Source: Pseudomonas deceptionensis
GTDB taxonomy: Bacteria; Pseudomonadota; Gammaproteobacteria; Pseudomonadales; Pseudomonadaceae
Assembly (NCBI RefSeq): GCF_900106095.1
Contig: NZ_FNUD01000002.1
Span: 1,819,501 to 1,883,500, forward strand
Length of the DNA: 64,000 nucleotides
Direction: 5' to 3'
The notes under the pieces were generated by a model. That model was not told the DNA's origin, ran no database searches, and saw nothing but the letters and a program-made list of their open reading frames with translations. Shown piece by piece: positions 54,488-64,000 of this stretch. The translations under genes and the position numbers were made by a program. How positions within the stretch are numbered: the stretch's first letter is position 1; every line of letters begins with the position of its first letter.

Positions 54488-54512
54488 ATAGTTGACTTAA
54501 ATAGTCGGGAAT
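54488..54512 (+). promoter_or_regulatory. IscR type-1 operator upstream of iscR
   Basis: The 25-base site fits the E. coli type-1 consensus ATASYYGACTRWWWYAGTCRRSTAT at all but two positions (ATAGTTGACT, then AAATAGTCGGGAAT). A weaker relative around GACTAAAGTACTAGGTC (54469-54485) lies upstream. The site is 41 bases before the iscR ATG and should mediate autorepression by [2Fe-2S]-IscR. Confidence 0.85.
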
Positions 54513-54552
54513 AGCATACTCGCTTCCATTCCGAATTCCGTGGTACCTGTCC

Positions 54553-55044
54553 ATGAGACTGACTACAAAAGGCCGTTACGCCGTAACTGCAATGCTTGAT
54601 TTGGCGTTGCACGCACAGCATGGGCCGGTGTCCCTGGCCGATATTTCCGAGCGCCAAGGCATCTCTCTTTCCTACCTTGAGCAACTGTTCGCCAAATTGC
54701 GCCGCAGCAGCCTGGTTTCCAGTGTGCGTGGTCCGGGTGGCGGCTATCAGCTGTCGCGCGACATGCATGGCATTCAGGTAGCTCAAGTTATTGATGCCGT
54801 GAACGAGTCAGTTGACGCAACGCGTTGCCAGGGTCTTGGCGATTGCCATGCCGGCGACACGTGCCTGACCCACCACTTGTGGTGCGACCTTAGCTTGCAA
54901 ATCCACGATTTTCTCAGCGGTATCAGCTTGGCTGATCTTGTCACTCGCCGTGAGGTGCAAGAAGTAGCCCAGCGTCAGGATCAGCGCCGCTGTAATGGCA
55001 AGGCGCCGCACCTGGATAAGATCGAAGCGTCCGCCGTCGATTAA
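54553..55044 (+). CDS. iscR: Iron-sulfur-responsive regulator IscR
   Basis: The 163-residue Rrf2-family regulator aligns with E. coli IscR almost from end to end: [19 protein letters not shown], winged helix [30 protein letters not shown], and the [2Fe-2S] ligands Cys92, Cys98, Cys104 and His107 in [19 protein letters not shown]. It is the first gene of the isc operon and is expected to repress it when cluster-loaded. Confidence 0.97.
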   Translation: MRLTTKGRYAVTAMLDLALHAQHGPVSLADISERQGISLSYLEQLFAKLRRSSLVSSVRGPGGGYQLSRDMHGIQVAQVIDAVNESVDATRCQGLGDCHAGDTCLTHHLWCDLSLQIHDFLSGISLADLVTRREVQEVAQRQDQRRCNGKAPHLDKIEASAVD

Positions 55045-55093
55045 TTGCATAAAAACGACGGTGCGCCAGCCAGCCTGATTTAGGAGATAGTCC

Positions 55094-56308
55094 ATGAAAT
55101 TGCCAATTTACCTCGATTACTCAGCCACTACCCCGGTTGATCCGCGTGTTGCTCAAAAAATGAGCGACTGCCTGTTGGTTGACGGGAACTTCGGTAACCC
55201 GGCTTCGCGTTCTCACGTGTTTGGCTGGAAGGCTGAAGAAGCGGTCGAGAATGGTCGTCGTCAGGTTGCAGACCTGGTCAATGCCGACCCGCGTGAAATT
55301 GTCTGGACCTCCGGTGCGACCGAGGCCAACAACCTGGCAATCAAAGGTGCTGCGCATTTCTATGCCACCAAGGGCAAGCACCTGATCACCGACAAGATTG
55401 AACACAAGGCCGTCCTCGACACCATGCGTCAGCTGGAGCGTGAAGGCTTTGAAGTGACCTACATCGAGCCGGGCACCGATGGCCTGGTGACGCCGGCCAT
55501 GGTTGAAGCAGCCATGCGCGACGACACCATCCTGGTTTCGATCATGCACGTGAACAACGAAATCGGCACCATCAACGATATCGCTGCCATTGGTGAGCTG
55601 ACTCGCTCGCGCGGCGTGTTGTTCCATGTTGATGCGGCACAGTCCACCGGCAAGGTCGAGATCGACCTGGCCAAGCTGAAAGTCGACATGATGTCGTTCT
55701 CGGCTCACAAAACCTACGGCCCTAAAGGCATTGGCGCGCTCTACGTGAGCCGCAAGCCTCGCGTACGTATCGAAGCAGCCATGCACGGCGGCGGTCACGA
55801 GCGCGGCATGCGTTCGGGCACCTTGGCTACCCACCAGATTGTGGGTATGGGCGAAGCGTTCCAGATTGCCAAAGAAGAGATGGCGGCGGAAAATATCCGT
55901 ATCAAGGCGTTGAGCGACCGTTTCTTCAAGCAGGTTGAACACCTCGAAGAGCTGTACGTCAACGGCAGCATGACTGCCCGCGTTCCGCACAACCTGAACC
56001 TGAGCTTCAACTACGTTGAAGGCGAGTCGCTGATCATGGCGCTCAAGGATCTGGCAGTGTCGTCCGGTTCGGCCTGTACCTCCGCTTCCCTTGAGCCGTC
56101 CTACGTTTTGCGCGCCTTGGGCCGCAATGACGAATTGGCACACAGCTCGATCCGCTTCACCTTCGGCCGTTTCACCACCGAAGAAGAAATCGATTACGCC
56201 GCGCAGAAGGTTTGCGAGGCTGTTACCAAGCTGCGCGCCTTGTCGCCGCTGTGGGACATGTACAAAGATGGCATCGACATTTCGAAAATCGAATGGGCGG
56301 CGCACTAA
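55094..56308 (+). CDS. iscS: Cysteine desulfurase IscS
   Basis: The 404-residue PLP enzyme supplies sulfur from cysteine. It starts [20 protein letters not shown], has the PLP Lys in [12 protein letters not shown] and the active-site Cys in [21 protein letters not shown]. Length is identical to E. coli IscS. GGAG lies upstream of ATG 55094. It forms the assembly complex with IscU. Confidence 0.98.
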   Translation: MKLPIYLDYSATTPVDPRVAQKMSDCLLVDGNFGNPASRSHVFGWKAEEAVENGRRQVADLVNADPREIVWTSGATEANNLAIKGAAHFYATKGKHLITDKIEHKAVLDTMRQLEREGFEVTYIEPGTDGLVTPAMVEAAMRDDTILVSIMHVNNEIGTINDIAAIGELTRSRGVLFHVDAAQSTGKVEIDLAKLKVDMMSFSAHKTYGPKGIGALYVSRKPRVRIEAAMHGGGHERGMRSGTLATHQIVGMGEAFQIAKEEMAAENIRIKALSDRFFKQVEHLEELYVNGSMTARVPHNLNLSFNYVEGESLIMALKDLAVSSGSACTSASLEPSYVLRALGRNDELAHSSIRFTFGRFTTEEEIDYAAQKVCEAVTKLRALSPLWDMYKDGIDISKIEWAAH

Positions 56309-56404
56309 CAATTTAAGTCGCCGTAAGTAGACGCTGTAAGCGTAGCGAACAGCAGCTTTTACAGCGTCTCAAGAGCGACTCTCTGATGAGTGAGGATTAG
56401 TACC

Positions 56405-56791
56405 ATGGCTTACAGCGAAAAGGTCATTGACCACTACGAGAACCCGCGCAACGTCGGCAAGATGGACGCGGAAGATCCGGATGTCGGCACCGGCATGGTC
56501 GGCGCTCCGGCGTGCGGCGACGTGATGCGTTTGCAGATCAAGGTTAACGAGCAGGGCATCATCGAAGATGCCAAGTTCAAGACCTACGGTTGTGGTTCGG
56601 CAATTGCTTCCAGCTCCCTGGCAACCGAGTGGATGAAAGGCAAGACTCTGGATGAAGCAGAGACCATCAAGAACACTCAGCTGGCAGAAGAACTGGCTTT
56701 GCCTCCAGTAAAAATTCACTGCTCGGTACTCGCTGAAGACGCCATTAAAGCGGCTGTTCGCGACTACAAGCAGAAGAAAGGTTTGATCTGA
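56405..56791 (+). CDS. iscU: Iron-sulfur scaffold protein IscU
   Basis: The 128-residue scaffold has the cluster ligands Cys37 and Asp39 (GAPACGDV), a second Cys in KTYGCGSAIASSS and a third in LPPVKIHCSVLAEDA, including the LPPVK motif recognised by HscA. ATG 56405 follows GAGGA. The gap before it (56309-56404) contains a small dyad GACGCTGTAA / TTACAGCGTC. Confidence 0.98.
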   Translation: MAYSEKVIDHYENPRNVGKMDAEDPDVGTGMVGAPACGDVMRLQIKVNEQGIIEDAKFKTYGCGSAIASSSLATEWMKGKTLDEAETIKNTQLAEELALPPVKIHCSVLAEDAIKAAVRDYKQKKGLI

Positions 56792-56858
56792 TCTTCGATC
56801 CCCGTGCCGGCAACGGCATGAGCGTGGTGAAGATACTGGCGATATGTAAGGAGTCCTG

Positions 56859-57182
56859 ATGGCTATCAGCATGACAGAAGCGGCGGCTCGGCATATTCGT
56901 CGTTCCCTTGATGGGCGCGGCAAAGGTGAGGGGATTCGTCTGGGTGTTCGCACCACGGGCTGTTCCGGTCTTGCCTATGTGCTTGAGTTTGTTGACGAGG
57001 TTGGCAGCGACGATCAAGTCTTTGAAAGTCATGGCGAAAAAGTGATCATCGATCCTAAAAGCCTGACCTATCTGGACGGGACCGAGCTCGATTTCGCCAA
57101 GGAAGGGTTGAACGAAGGTTTCAAGTTCAACAACCCCAACGTGCGCGGTGAATGTGGCTGCGGCGAAAGCTTCAACATCTGA
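56859..57182 (+). CDS. iscA: A-type iron-sulfur carrier IscA
   Basis: The 107-residue protein has the three conserved Cys: [17 protein letters not shown] and [11 protein letters not shown]. It delivers iron-sulfur clusters to targets. AAGGAG lies 5 bases before the ATG. hscB starts 8 bases after its stop. Confidence 0.97.
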   Translation: MAISMTEAAARHIRRSLDGRGKGEGIRLGVRTTGCSGLAYVLEFVDEVGSDDQVFESHGEKVIIDPKSLTYLDGTELDFAKEGLNEGFKFNNPNVRGECGCGESFNI

Positions 57183-57190
57183 GGCTACTC

Positions 57191-57712
57191 GTGGGTACTC
57201 CTTGTCATTTCGCACTATTTGAACTGCAACCGGGCTTTACGCTCGATCTCGAGCAGTTGGCTACGCGCTACCGTGAGTTGGCGCGCAGTGTTCATCCGGA
57301 CCGCTTTGCTGATGCTTCCGAGCGTGAGCAGCGCCTGGCGCTAGAGCAATCCGCCAGCCTCAACGAGGCCTACCAGACACTCAAGAGCCCTCCCAAGCGC
57401 GCGCGTTACCTGCTTGCGATGAATGGCCGTGAGATGCCGCTGGAGGTCACGGTGCACGATCCCGAGTTTCTGATGCAGCAGATGCAGTGGCGCGAAGAAC
57501 TTGAAGATTTGCACGACAGCGCCGATATGGCGGGTATTGCTGAATTCAAGCGCCGGCTGAAGGTCGCTCAGAATGAATTGAACGACAGCTTCGCTGCTTG
57601 TTGGGATGATGCTGCGCAACGTGAACAGGCCGAACGCCTGATGCGGCGCATGCAGTTCCTCGACAAGCTCACTTACGAAGTGCGCCAGTTAGAAGAGCGC
57701 CTCGACGATTAA
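57191..57712 (+). CDS. hscB: Co-chaperone HscB
   Basis: The 173-residue J-domain protein brings IscU to HscA. J domain at about 5-75 with the HPD motif ([12 protein letters not shown]), then the C-terminal coiled domain. Start is GTG 57191 ([16 protein letters not shown]) with GAGG upstream; the longer frame from 57152 overlaps iscA out of phase. Confidence 0.95.
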   Translation: MGTPCHFALFELQPGFTLDLEQLATRYRELARSVHPDRFADASEREQRLALEQSASLNEAYQTLKSPPKRARYLLAMNGREMPLEVTVHDPEFLMQQMQWREELEDLHDSADMAGIAEFKRRLKVAQNELNDSFAACWDDAAQREQAERLMRRMQFLDKLTYEVRQLEERLDD

Positions 57713-57762
57713 CTCCGTGCTTTCCTGATTGCACGCCTGATTACAGATAAGTCCTGATTACG

Positions 57763-59625
57763 ATGGCCCTACTGCAGATCGCCGAACCCGGCCAAAGTCC
57801 TCAACCGCACCAGCGCCGTCTGGCTGTGGGGATCGACTTGGGCACTACCAATTCGCTGGTCGCTGCGTTGCGCAGTGGTCTTTCCGAGCCGCTGGCTGAT
57901 GCAGAGGGCCGAGTCATTTTGCCTTCTGCCGTGCGTTATCACGCCGATCGCATCGAGGTAGGTGAGTCCGCCCGCCTGGCTGCCGCCAGCGATCCTTTCA
58001 ATACCGTGCTTTCGGTCAAGCGCTTGATGGGTCGTGGTCTGTCCGACGTCAAGCAATTGGGCGAGCAGCTGCCTTACCGCTTTGTGGGCGGCGAGTCGCA
58101 CATGCCGTTTATTGACACCGTGCAGGGCCCTAAAAGCCCGGTGGAAGTGTCAGCCGATATCTTGAAAGCGCTGCGTGAGCGAGCTGAAAAGGCGTTGGGC
58201 GGTGAGTTGGTGGGTGCGGTCATTACCGTCCCGGCCTATTTCGATGACGCTCAGCGTCAGGCGACCAAGGATGCTGCCCGGCTTGCCGGGCTGAACGTAT
58301 TGCGCCTGCTCAACGAGCCAACGGCTGCGGCAGTGGCTTACGGCCTCGATCAGCATGCTGAAGGCGTTGTCGCAATCTATGATCTGGGTGGCGGGACCTT
58401 CGATATCTCGATCCTGCGCCTGACCGGTGGTGTATTTGAAGTGCTGGCCACGGGCGGCGACACCGCGCTCGGCGGCGATGACTTCGATCATGCCATTGCG
58501 AACTGGATTGTCGAGCAGGCGGGCTTGTCCGCTGATCTTGACCCGGGTACCCAGCGCAAGTTGCTGCAAATTGCCTGTGCGGCCAAAGAAGCGCTGACTG
58601 ATGCGTCTTCTGTACCTGTCGTTTACGAAGACTGGCGTGCAGAGCTGACCCGTGACGCCTTTGACGCCCTTATCGAGCCAATGATTGCGCGCAGCCTCAA
58701 GGCTTGCCGCCGTGCGGTGCGTGACTCCAACGTCGAGCTCGAAGAAGTCCAGGCAGTGGTGATGGTCGGTGGTTCTACCCGGGTACCTCGAGTGCGTGAA
58801 GCTGTTGCCCAGATGTTTGGCCGTCAGCCGCTGACCGATATTGACCCGGATCAGGTGGTTGCCATTGGTGCCGCTATTCAGGCTGATACCCTGGCCGGCA
58901 ACAAGCGTGACGGTGGCGAACTGCTGTTGCTGGACGTGATTCCTTTGTCCCTGGGGCTTGAGACCATGGGCGGGCTGATGGAAAAAGTCATTCCGCGCAA
59001 CACCACCATACCGGTCGCGCGCGCCCAGGACTTCACGACCTACAAAGATGGCCAGACGGCCATGATGATTCATGTGTTGCAGGGTGAGCGCGAGTTGATC
59101 AGCGATTGTCGCTCCCTGGCGCGTTTTGAATTGCGCGGTATTCCGCCGATGGTTGCCGGTGCTGCGAAGATTCGCGTTACCTTTCAGGTGGATGCGGACG
59201 GTTTGCTTAACGTGTCGGCCCGCGAGCTGGGTTCGGGCGTAGAAGCCAATATCCAGGTCAAGCCGTCCTACGGTCTGACCGATGGCGAAATTGCCAAAAT
59301 GCTCAAGGACTCGTTCCAGCATGCCAGTGACGACAAGGTCGCCCGTGTCCTGCGTGAGCATCAGGTCGATGCTCAGCGCCTGATCGAAGCCGTGCAGGCT
59401 GCGCTTGAGGTCGATGGTGATCGCTTGCTGGACGCCGAAGAACGCATGGTCATTGAGCTGCAGATGCAGCAACTGTCCGAATTGTTGAAAGGCACCGATG
59501 GTTACGCCATCGAGCAGCAGACCAAGCGTCTGTCGCAAGTGACTGATGCCTTTGCTGCCCGCCGCATGGACTTGACCGTCAAGGCCGCCCTGGCGGGCCG
59601 CAACCTGAATGAAATCGAGGAATAA
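57763..59625 (+). CDS. hscA: Hsp70-family chaperone HscA
   Basis: The 620-residue DnaK-like ATPase has the nucleotide-binding domain ([42 protein letters not shown]) and a substrate-binding domain that recognises the LPPVK motif of IscU. Length is as in E. coli HscA (616). fdx follows 3 bases later. Confidence 0.97.
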   Translation: MALLQIAEPGQSPQPHQRRLAVGIDLGTTNSLVAALRSGLSEPLADAEGRVILPSAVRYHADRIEVGESARLAAASDPFNTVLSVKRLMGRGLSDVKQLGEQLPYRFVGGESHMPFIDTVQGPKSPVEVSADILKALRERAEKALGGELVGAVITVPAYFDDAQRQATKDAARLAGLNVLRLLNEPTAAAVAYGLDQHAEGVVAIYDLGGGTFDISILRLTGGVFEVLATGGDTALGGDDFDHAIANWIVEQAGLSADLDPGTQRKLLQIACAAKEALTDASSVPVVYEDWRAELTRDAFDALIEPMIARSLKACRRAVRDSNVELEEVQAVVMVGGSTRVPRVREAVAQMFGRQPLTDIDPDQVVAIGAAIQADTLAGNKRDGGELLLLDVIPLSLGLETMGGLMEKVIPRNTTIPVARAQDFTTYKDGQTAMMIHVLQGERELISDCRSLARFELRGIPPMVAGAAKIRVTFQVDADGLLNVSARELGSGVEANIQVKPSYGLTDGEIAKMLKDSFQHASDDKVARVLREHQVDAQRLIEAVQAALEVDGDRLLDAEERMVIELQMQQLSELLKGTDGYAIEQQTKRLSQVTDAFAARRMDLTVKAALAGRNLNEIEE

Positions 59626-59628
59626 CTG

Positions 59629-59970
59629 ATGCCGCAGATCATTTTTCTGCCACACGCCGAGCATTGCCCGGACGGTATGGTTGTAGAGGCTGAGACCGGC
59701 AAGACCATTCTCGAAGTGGCCCACGACAACCACATCGAAATCGAAAGCGCCTGCGGTGGTGTTTGTGCCTGCACCACGTGTCACTGCGTGATTCGCGAGG
59801 GTTTTGACTCGCTGAACGAAGCTGACGAGCTGGAAGAGGACTATCTTGACCGGGCATGGGGTCTGGAAGCGACTTCACGCCTGAGTTGTCAGGCCCGCGT
59901 CGGTACCGAAGACATCACCGTCGAGATCCCGAAATACTCGCTCAACCATGCCGCCGAAGCGCCGCACTGA
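59629..59970 (+). CDS. fdx: [2Fe-2S] ferredoxin of the isc operon
   Basis: The 113-residue ferredoxin has the ligands in ESACGGVCACTTCHC and a last Cys in RLSCQARVG. It donates electrons for cluster assembly. It lies between hscA and iscX, as usual. Confidence 0.97.
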   Translation: MPQIIFLPHAEHCPDGMVVEAETGKTILEVAHDNHIEIESACGGVCACTTCHCVIREGFDSLNEADELEEDYLDRAWGLEATSRLSCQARVGTEDITVEIPKYSLNHAAEAPH

Positions 59971-59982
59971 TAAGGAGTTGTC

Positions 59983-60183
59983 ATGAGCCTTAAATGGGTT
60001 GATGTGCAGGAAATCGCCATACAACTGGCTGAAGCTCACCCGGATATCGATCCGTTGTCGGTGAATTTCGTCACGCTGCGCAATCTGGTCATGGCGTTGC
60101 CTGAGTTCGACGACATCCCTGATCGCGGCGGAGAGAAGGTTCTCGAAGCCATCCAGGGTTTGTGGATCGAAGAAGCCGACTAA
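59983..60183 (+). CDS. iscX: Iron-binding protein IscX
   Basis: The 66-residue acidic protein (MSLKWVDVQEIAIQLAEAHP, ending LWIEEAD) is the IscX/YfhJ family, which binds IscS and iron. AAGGAG lies upstream of ATG 59983. It is the last gene of the isc operon. Confidence 0.95.
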   Translation: MSLKWVDVQEIAIQLAEAHPDIDPLSVNFVTLRNLVMALPEFDDIPDRGGEKVLEAIQGLWIEEAD

Positions 60184-60216
60184 GCTTGTAACCGACGTAA
60201 TTATGAAATACCCAAG

Positions 60217-60247
60217 AACCCGCGTATAATTCGCGGGTTTAATTTTT
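60217..60247 (+). terminator. Isc operon terminator whose loop contains a -10 hexamer
   Basis: A stem AACCCGCG / CGCGGGTT (60217-60224, 60232-60239) is followed by TAATTTTT. The loop TATAATT carries a consensus -10 TATAAT (60225-60230), 48 bases before the ndk ATG, probably the ndk promoter. The -35 region around 60202-60207 is weak. Confidence 0.75.
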
Positions 60248-60277
60248 CGCTTAAATCACTGTTTCTGGAGTTACACC

Positions 60278-60703
60278 ATGGCTGTTCAACGCACTTTCTC
60301 CATCATCAAGCCTGACGCTGTTGCAAAAAACGTTATCGGCGAGATCACCACTCGTTTTGAAAAAGCCGGCCTGAAGGTTGTAGCTTCCAAACTGAAGCAA
60401 CTGTCCAAAGCTGAAGCTGAAGGCTTCTACGCTGAGCACAGCGCTCGTGGCTTCTTCGGCGACCTGGTTGCTTTCATGATCTCCGGTCCTGTTGTTGTTC
60501 AGGTTCTGGAAGGCGAAAACGCTATCGCTCTGAACCGCGAACTGATGGGCGCTACCAACCCTAAAGAAGCAGCAGCTGGCACTATCCGTGCTGATTTCGC
60601 TGAATCCATCGACGCTAACGCTGTTCACGGTTCCGACTCTGAAGCAGCTGCTGCTCGTGAAATCTCGTACTTTTTCGCAGCTACTGAAGTAACCACTCGC
60701 TAA
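60278..60703 (+). CDS. ndk: Nucleoside diphosphate kinase
   Basis: The 141-residue enzyme balances nucleoside triphosphates through a phospho-His. It shows [20 protein letters not shown] and the active-site His in [18 protein letters not shown]. Its codon choice is markedly that of a highly expressed gene (GCT, CGT, CTG). GGAG is upstream of ATG 60278. Confidence 0.98.
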   Translation: MAVQRTFSIIKPDAVAKNVIGEITTRFEKAGLKVVASKLKQLSKAEAEGFYAEHSARGFFGDLVAFMISGPVVVQVLEGENAIALNRELMGATNPKEAAAGTIRADFAESIDANAVHGSDSEAAAAREISYFFAATEVTTR

Positions 60704-60731
60704 GTATTAGCTTGTGAGTGAGGGTGAAGAC

Positions 60732-61880
60732 ATGATTGCAACGACTGGCAAAACCAACCTGCTGGGACTGACTCAGCCGGAAATGGAGAAATTCTTCGAC
60801 TCAATCGGGGAGAAGCGTTTCCGTGCCGGTCAGGTCATGAAGTGGATTCACCACTTTGGCGTCGATGATTTCGACGCCATGACAAACGTCAGCAAGGCCT
60901 TGCGCGACAAGCTCAAGGCCATTGCTGAAGTTCGTGGACCTGAAGTCGTCAGCGAGGACATCTCAACCGATGGCACCCGTAAGTGGGTGGTTCGTGTCGA
61001 GTCCGGCAGCTGCGTCGAGACCGTTTATATCCCCTCGGGCAAACGTGGCACCTTGTGCGTTTCGTCCCAGGCAGGCTGTGCCCTGGACTGCAGTTTCTGC
61101 TCCACCGGCAAGCAAGGCTTCAATAGCAACCTCACCGCCGCCGAAGTGATTGGCCAGGTGTGGATTGCCAACAAATCCTTTGGCAGCGTCCCGGCAACCA
61201 TCGACCGTGCCATCACCAACGTGGTGATGATGGGCATGGGCGAGCCGCTGCTCAACTTCGACAACGTTATCGCCGCCATGCATCTGATGATGGATGATTT
61301 GGGCTATGGCATCTCCAAGCGCCGGGTGACCCTGTCTACCTCGGGCGTGGTGCCGATGATTGATGAGCTGGCAAAGCACATCGACGTCTCCCTGGCGTTG
61401 TCGCTGCATGCACCCAATGACGAATTGCGCAGTCAATTGGTGCCGATCAACAAGAAGTACCCGCTCAAAATGCTGCTTGAGTCCTGCCGACGCTATATGT
61501 CGACCCTGGGCGAAAAGCGTGTGCTGACCGTTGAGTACACCCTGCTCAAGGATGTGAACGACCATGTTGATCACGCCCGCGAAATGATCGAGCTGTTAAA
61601 AGACACGCCGTGCAAGATCAACCTGATCCCGTTCAACCCGTTCCCGCATTCGGGCTATGAGCGTCCAAGCAATAACGCCATCCGCCGTTTCCAGGAGCTG
61701 TTGCAGCAAGCTGGCTACAACGTGACCGTGCGTACCACCCGCGGTGAGGACATTGACGCCGCTTGCGGTCAGCTGGTCGGCCAGGTTGATGACCGGACGC
61801 GCCGCAGTTCGCGCCTTATCGCGGCACGTGAGCTCAGTGCCGACGCCGAATCAGCGCAAAACGCTGCCTCTGCGCCCTGA
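60732..61880 (+). CDS. rlmN: Dual-specificity RNA (adenine-2-C)-methyltransferase RlmN
   Basis: The 382-residue radical-SAM enzyme methylates C2 of A2503 in 23S rRNA and A37 in some tRNAs. The 4Fe-4S motif is [15 protein letters not shown], and the methyl-carrying Cys regions are near [17 protein letters not shown] 60732 ([13 protein letters not shown]) follows GAGG by about 8 bases; the longer frame from 60714 is not supported. Confidence 0.96.
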   Translation: MIATTGKTNLLGLTQPEMEKFFDSIGEKRFRAGQVMKWIHHFGVDDFDAMTNVSKALRDKLKAIAEVRGPEVVSEDISTDGTRKWVVRVESGSCVETVYIPSGKRGTLCVSSQAGCALDCSFCSTGKQGFNSNLTAAEVIGQVWIANKSFGSVPATIDRAITNVVMMGMGEPLLNFDNVIAAMHLMMDDLGYGISKRRVTLSTSGVVPMIDELAKHIDVSLALSLHAPNDELRSQLVPINKKYPLKMLLESCRRYMSTLGEKRVLTVEYTLLKDVNDHVDHAREMIELLKDTPCKINLIPFNPFPHSGYERPSNNAIRRFQELLQQAGYNVTVRTTRGEDIDAACGQLVGQVDDRTRRSSRLIAARELSADAESAQNAASAP

Positions 61881-61892
61881 GAGAGGACATCC

Positions 61893-62651
61893 ATGATCCT
61901 TCGCGCTGCGCTTTCTGTCGTGTTGGTCAGCCTTTTGGCTGGCTGTGTGTCATCGGGCGATTCAAGCGCGATGACCACCGACAAAGGGCGTAACGAGGCG
62001 CGTGAGGCTTATGTTCAGTTGGGTCTCGGTTATCTCCAGCAGGGGATGACCGGGCAGGCCAAGGTTCCGTTGCGCAAAGCCCTCGAGCTCGACAAGTCTG
62101 ACCCGGATACCAACGCCGCACTGGCCTTGGTGTATCAGTCCGAAATGGAGCCCGGGCTGGCCGAGCAGGCGTTCCGCACCGCGCTTGACAGGCGGCCTGA
62201 TGATGCCCGCATCCTCAACAATTACGGCAGTTTCCTGTATGAGCAGCAGCGCTATCAGGAAGCCAGTGCCCAGTTTCAAAAAGCGGCGGCAGACACCCTT
62301 TACCCTGAACGTTCCCGGGTTTACGAAAACCTGGGGATAACGTCGCTCAAGCTCGGCCAGCGTGATGCTGGCCGTGCGCAGCTTGAAAAAGCCCTGCGCC
62401 TGAACCGTCAACAGCCCCGAGCGTTGCTCGAAATGGCTGAGTTGTCTTACGAAGACAGGCATTATGTGCCTGCACGTGACTATTACGATCGTTTTAGCCT
62501 GCTTAGCGGGCAAAATGCACGTAGTCTATTGCTCGGTGCGCGACTGGCGAATGTTTTCGACGAGCGCACCCCAACTGCCAACTATGGCCAGCAACTAAAA
62601 CGACTCTATCCCGGCACGCCGGAATATCAGCAATACCTGTCGGAGCAATGA
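61893..62651 (+). CDS. pilW: Type IV pilus pilotin PilW/PilF (TPR lipoprotein)
   Basis: The 252-residue lipoprotein has a short signal with lipobox LLAGC and about six tetratricopeptide repeats (AYVQLGLGYLQQGMTGQA, ILNNYGSFLYEQQRYQEA and so on). It takes the PilQ secretin to the outer membrane; called PilF in P. aeruginosa. Its end overlaps rodZ by 4 bases. Confidence 0.93.
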   Translation: MILRAALSVVLVSLLAGCVSSGDSSAMTTDKGRNEAREAYVQLGLGYLQQGMTGQAKVPLRKALELDKSDPDTNAALALVYQSEMEPGLAEQAFRTALDRRPDDARILNNYGSFLYEQQRYQEASAQFQKAAADTLYPERSRVYENLGITSLKLGQRDAGRAQLEKALRLNRQQPRALLEMAELSYEDRHYVPARDYYDRFSLLSGQNARSLLLGARLANVFDERTPTANYGQQLKRLYPGTPEYQQYLSEQ

Positions 62652-63640
62652 TGAAAGCGGCGCAACCCGAAGTTCTAGCAGCGACTCGTGTCAATCCCGG
62701 TGAGACCTTGCGTCAGGCCCGTGAAAACAATGGATGGACGTTGGCTGAAGTCGCCCTGAAACTCAATCTTACGGTCAGCTCCCTGAGCAACCTTGAGACG
62801 GGGGCGTTCGATAAGCTGCCAGGGCATACCTTTGCCCGTGGTTATATCCGGACCTATGCCAAATTGCTTGGTATGGACCAGGCCAGTCTGGTTCGCGAGT
62901 TCGACCTCTACACCGGTACTGACGCCAACGGCAGCAACGTGCACAGCCTGGGCCGCATAGAAGAGCCGGTGCGGGTGTCCCATACCATTTTGCGTATTGT
63001 CAGCCTGTTGTTGCTGATTGCCGTGGTCGGTGGCGGTTTTATCTGGTGGCAGGACCAGACGTCCATGCGGGCCAAGGACCTGATCGGTCTGACGCCGGAG
63101 CACGTCGAAGTTGAAGGCGCTGACGGCACAACCCGGATCCACCCGATCGACGAGCCGGAAGACCAGGCTGTGGCCGAAGCCAAGGCTGAAGGCGACGCAT
63201 CGGCAGTTGAGCCTGCTGGCGAAGCGGCCGGGTCGACGGCGCTGGAACTGCCTGCAACTGTGCCCGGCGCTGCTGTGACGCCAGCGGCGGCCCCTGTGGT
63301 TCAACCCGCTCCGGCTGTTGTTGTTCCTGCCGCTGCGATTGTTGCTCCGGCTGCCACACCTGCTGCCGCCACTTCCTCCACTGCAGCACCGGTCGCCGGT
63401 GCGGGCAAAGTGAGCGTGCAGTACACCGCTGATTGCTGGACTCAGGTCACCGACGGCACGGGTAAAGTGCTGTTTGGTGGGCTCAAGCGCAAAGGCGAAA
63501 ATCTAGAAGTGAGCGGCAAGCCTCCACTGACCCTGCGCCTGGGCTATGCCCGCGGTGCGCAGGTGGCCTACAACGGTCAGGCAGTGGATGTGGCTCCTTT
63601 CACCAGTGGCGAAACTGCTCGCCTGAAGTTGGGTCAATAA
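62648..63640 (+). CDS. rodZ: Cell-shape protein RodZ
   Basis: The 330-residue protein has a cytosolic XRE-type helix-turn-helix domain at about 15-90 (LRQARENNGWTLAEVALKLN), one membrane helix (ILRIVSLLLLIAVVGGGFIWW), a Pro/Ala-rich periplasmic linker of about 100 residues and a C-terminal DUF4115 domain (VSVQYTADCWTQVTDGTGK). It links MreB to the envelope. It overlaps pilW by 4 bases and precedes ispG by 3. Confidence 0.94.
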   Translation: MMKAAQPEVLAATRVNPGETLRQARENNGWTLAEVALKLNLTVSSLSNLETGAFDKLPGHTFARGYIRTYAKLLGMDQASLVREFDLYTGTDANGSNVHSLGRIEEPVRVSHTILRIVSLLLLIAVVGGGFIWWQDQTSMRAKDLIGLTPEHVEVEGADGTTRIHPIDEPEDQAVAEAKAEGDASAVEPAGEAAGSTALELPATVPGAAVTPAAAPVVQPAPAVVVPAAAIVAPAATPAAATSSTAAPVAGAGKVSVQYTADCWTQVTDGTGKVLFGGLKRKGENLEVSGKPPLTLRLGYARGAQVAYNGQAVDVAPFTSGETARLKLGQ

Positions 63641-63643
63641 GTC

Positions 63644-64000
63644 ATGCACGGCGAATCACCAATCAAACGTCGCGAATCGCGCAAAATCTGGGTCGGTAAT
63701 GTGCCGGTAGGTGGCGATGCCCCTATCGCTGTACAGAGCATGACCAACAGTGACACCAATGATGTCGCTGCAACCGTTGCCCAAATCAACCGGCTGGAAG
63801 CTGCGGGCGTCGATATCGTGCGGATTTCCGTGCCGGATATGGACGCGGCAGAAGCGTTTGGCCGTATCAAGCAACTGGTCAAGGTGCCATTGGTTGCCGA
63901 CATCCACTTCGACTACCGGATCGCCCTGCGCGTTGCGGAGCTGGGGGTGGACTGCCTGCGGATCAACCCGGGCAACATCGGTCGCGAAGACCGTGTGCGT
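63644..64000 (+). CDS. ispG: 4-hydroxy-3-methylbut-2-enyl diphosphate synthase IspG, 3' end beyond the window
   Basis: The first 119 residues of the MEP-pathway enzyme are present. [38 protein letters not shown] and [20 protein letters not shown] are IspG/GcpE signatures of the TIM-barrel domain. The [4Fe-4S] cysteines lie beyond the window. It follows rodZ by 3 bases, as in PAO1. Confidence 0.96.
   Translation, partial: MHGESPIKRRESRKIWVGNVPVGGDAPIAVQSMTNSDTNDVAATVAQINRLEAAGVDIVRISVPDMDAAEAFGRIKQLVKVPLVADIHFDYRIALRVAELGVDCLRINPGNIGREDRVR

Noticed and set aside
55121..56311. 396-codon minus-strand frame opposite iscS
   Set aside because: Shadow of the highly conserved iscS; no ribosome site and no recognisable protein.
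58150..59784. 544-codon minus-strand frame opposite hscA and fdx
   Set aside because: Antisense shadow of hscA; composition is the complement of chaperone codons, with no domain.

Overview
The window reads as the chromosome of a fluorescent-type Pseudomonas. It is GC-rich and has an OprD-family porin and several palindromic REP elements of the kinds common in the P. fluorescens group. The block from about 45.6 kb to the right edge (queA-tgt-yajC-secD-secF, a glycine-zipper protein, suhB, trmJ, cysE, iscRSUA-hscBA-fdx-iscX, ndk, rlmN, pilW/pilF, rodZ, ispG) has the gene order known from P. aeruginosa PA3824 to PA3803. That right third is core genome. The left two thirds are a patchwork of accessory modules.

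Left part, 1-14.3 kb. A truncated OprD porin and two small proteins of unknown function come first. An operon on the minus strand then encodes a membrane-fusion protein, an RND pump, and a heavy-metal-type response regulator and sensor kinase, with every junction overlapping. A small conserved protein, a GNAT acetyltransferase and a CheV follow. Next is a divergent nitric-oxide defence pair, norR and fhp (hmp). Three GT-N7-AC NorR half-palindromes and a sigma-54-like promoter lie between them, and the pair is bracketed by two related REP palindromes.

Middle, 14.4-31 kb. dsbB and an 808-base gap precede the complete cytochrome bo3 operon cyoABCDE, which ends in a strong terminator. Next is a compact cluster with a small secreted protein of unknown function, a stand-alone ABC ATPase, a MacB/FtsX-like permease, a TolC-like outer-membrane factor and an HlyD/MacA-like adaptor. 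Together the last four form a complete tripartite exporter. A minus-strand set (MocR regulator, OprB-like porin, amidase signature enzyme, MFS transporter) looks like an uptake and hydrolysis pathway for an unidentified amide.

Taurine region, 32.1-39.7 kb. The genes tauABC, a MocR regulator (TauR), a class III aminotransferase (Toa), a TSUP exporter (IsfE) and a short-chain dehydrogenase (IsfD) match the taurine-nitrogen assimilation pathway described for Chromohalobacter salexigens: taurine is deaminated to sulfoacetaldehyde, reduced to isethionate and exported. Neither xsc nor tauD is present. The two divergent promoters carry TTAGATCCAG boxes close to the published TauR motif. Each is part of a pair of CCAG repeats exactly 22 bases apart. 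The toa/isfE promoter contains two such pairs in mirror image, forming a 70-base palindrome. The same 22-base arrangement, with a 13-base identical stretch, recurs upstream of the OprB-like porin, which suggests shared or related MocR control.

Right part, 39.8-64 kb. An NmrA-like/LysR pair, an Lrp/LysE pair, a DUF924 protein, a cytochrome c, an unknown protein, trmK and tRNA-Leu(CAA) lead into the conserved core block. The isc operon is preceded by a good IscR type-1 box. The ndk gene appears to be driven from a -10 hexamer that lies in the loop of the isc terminator.
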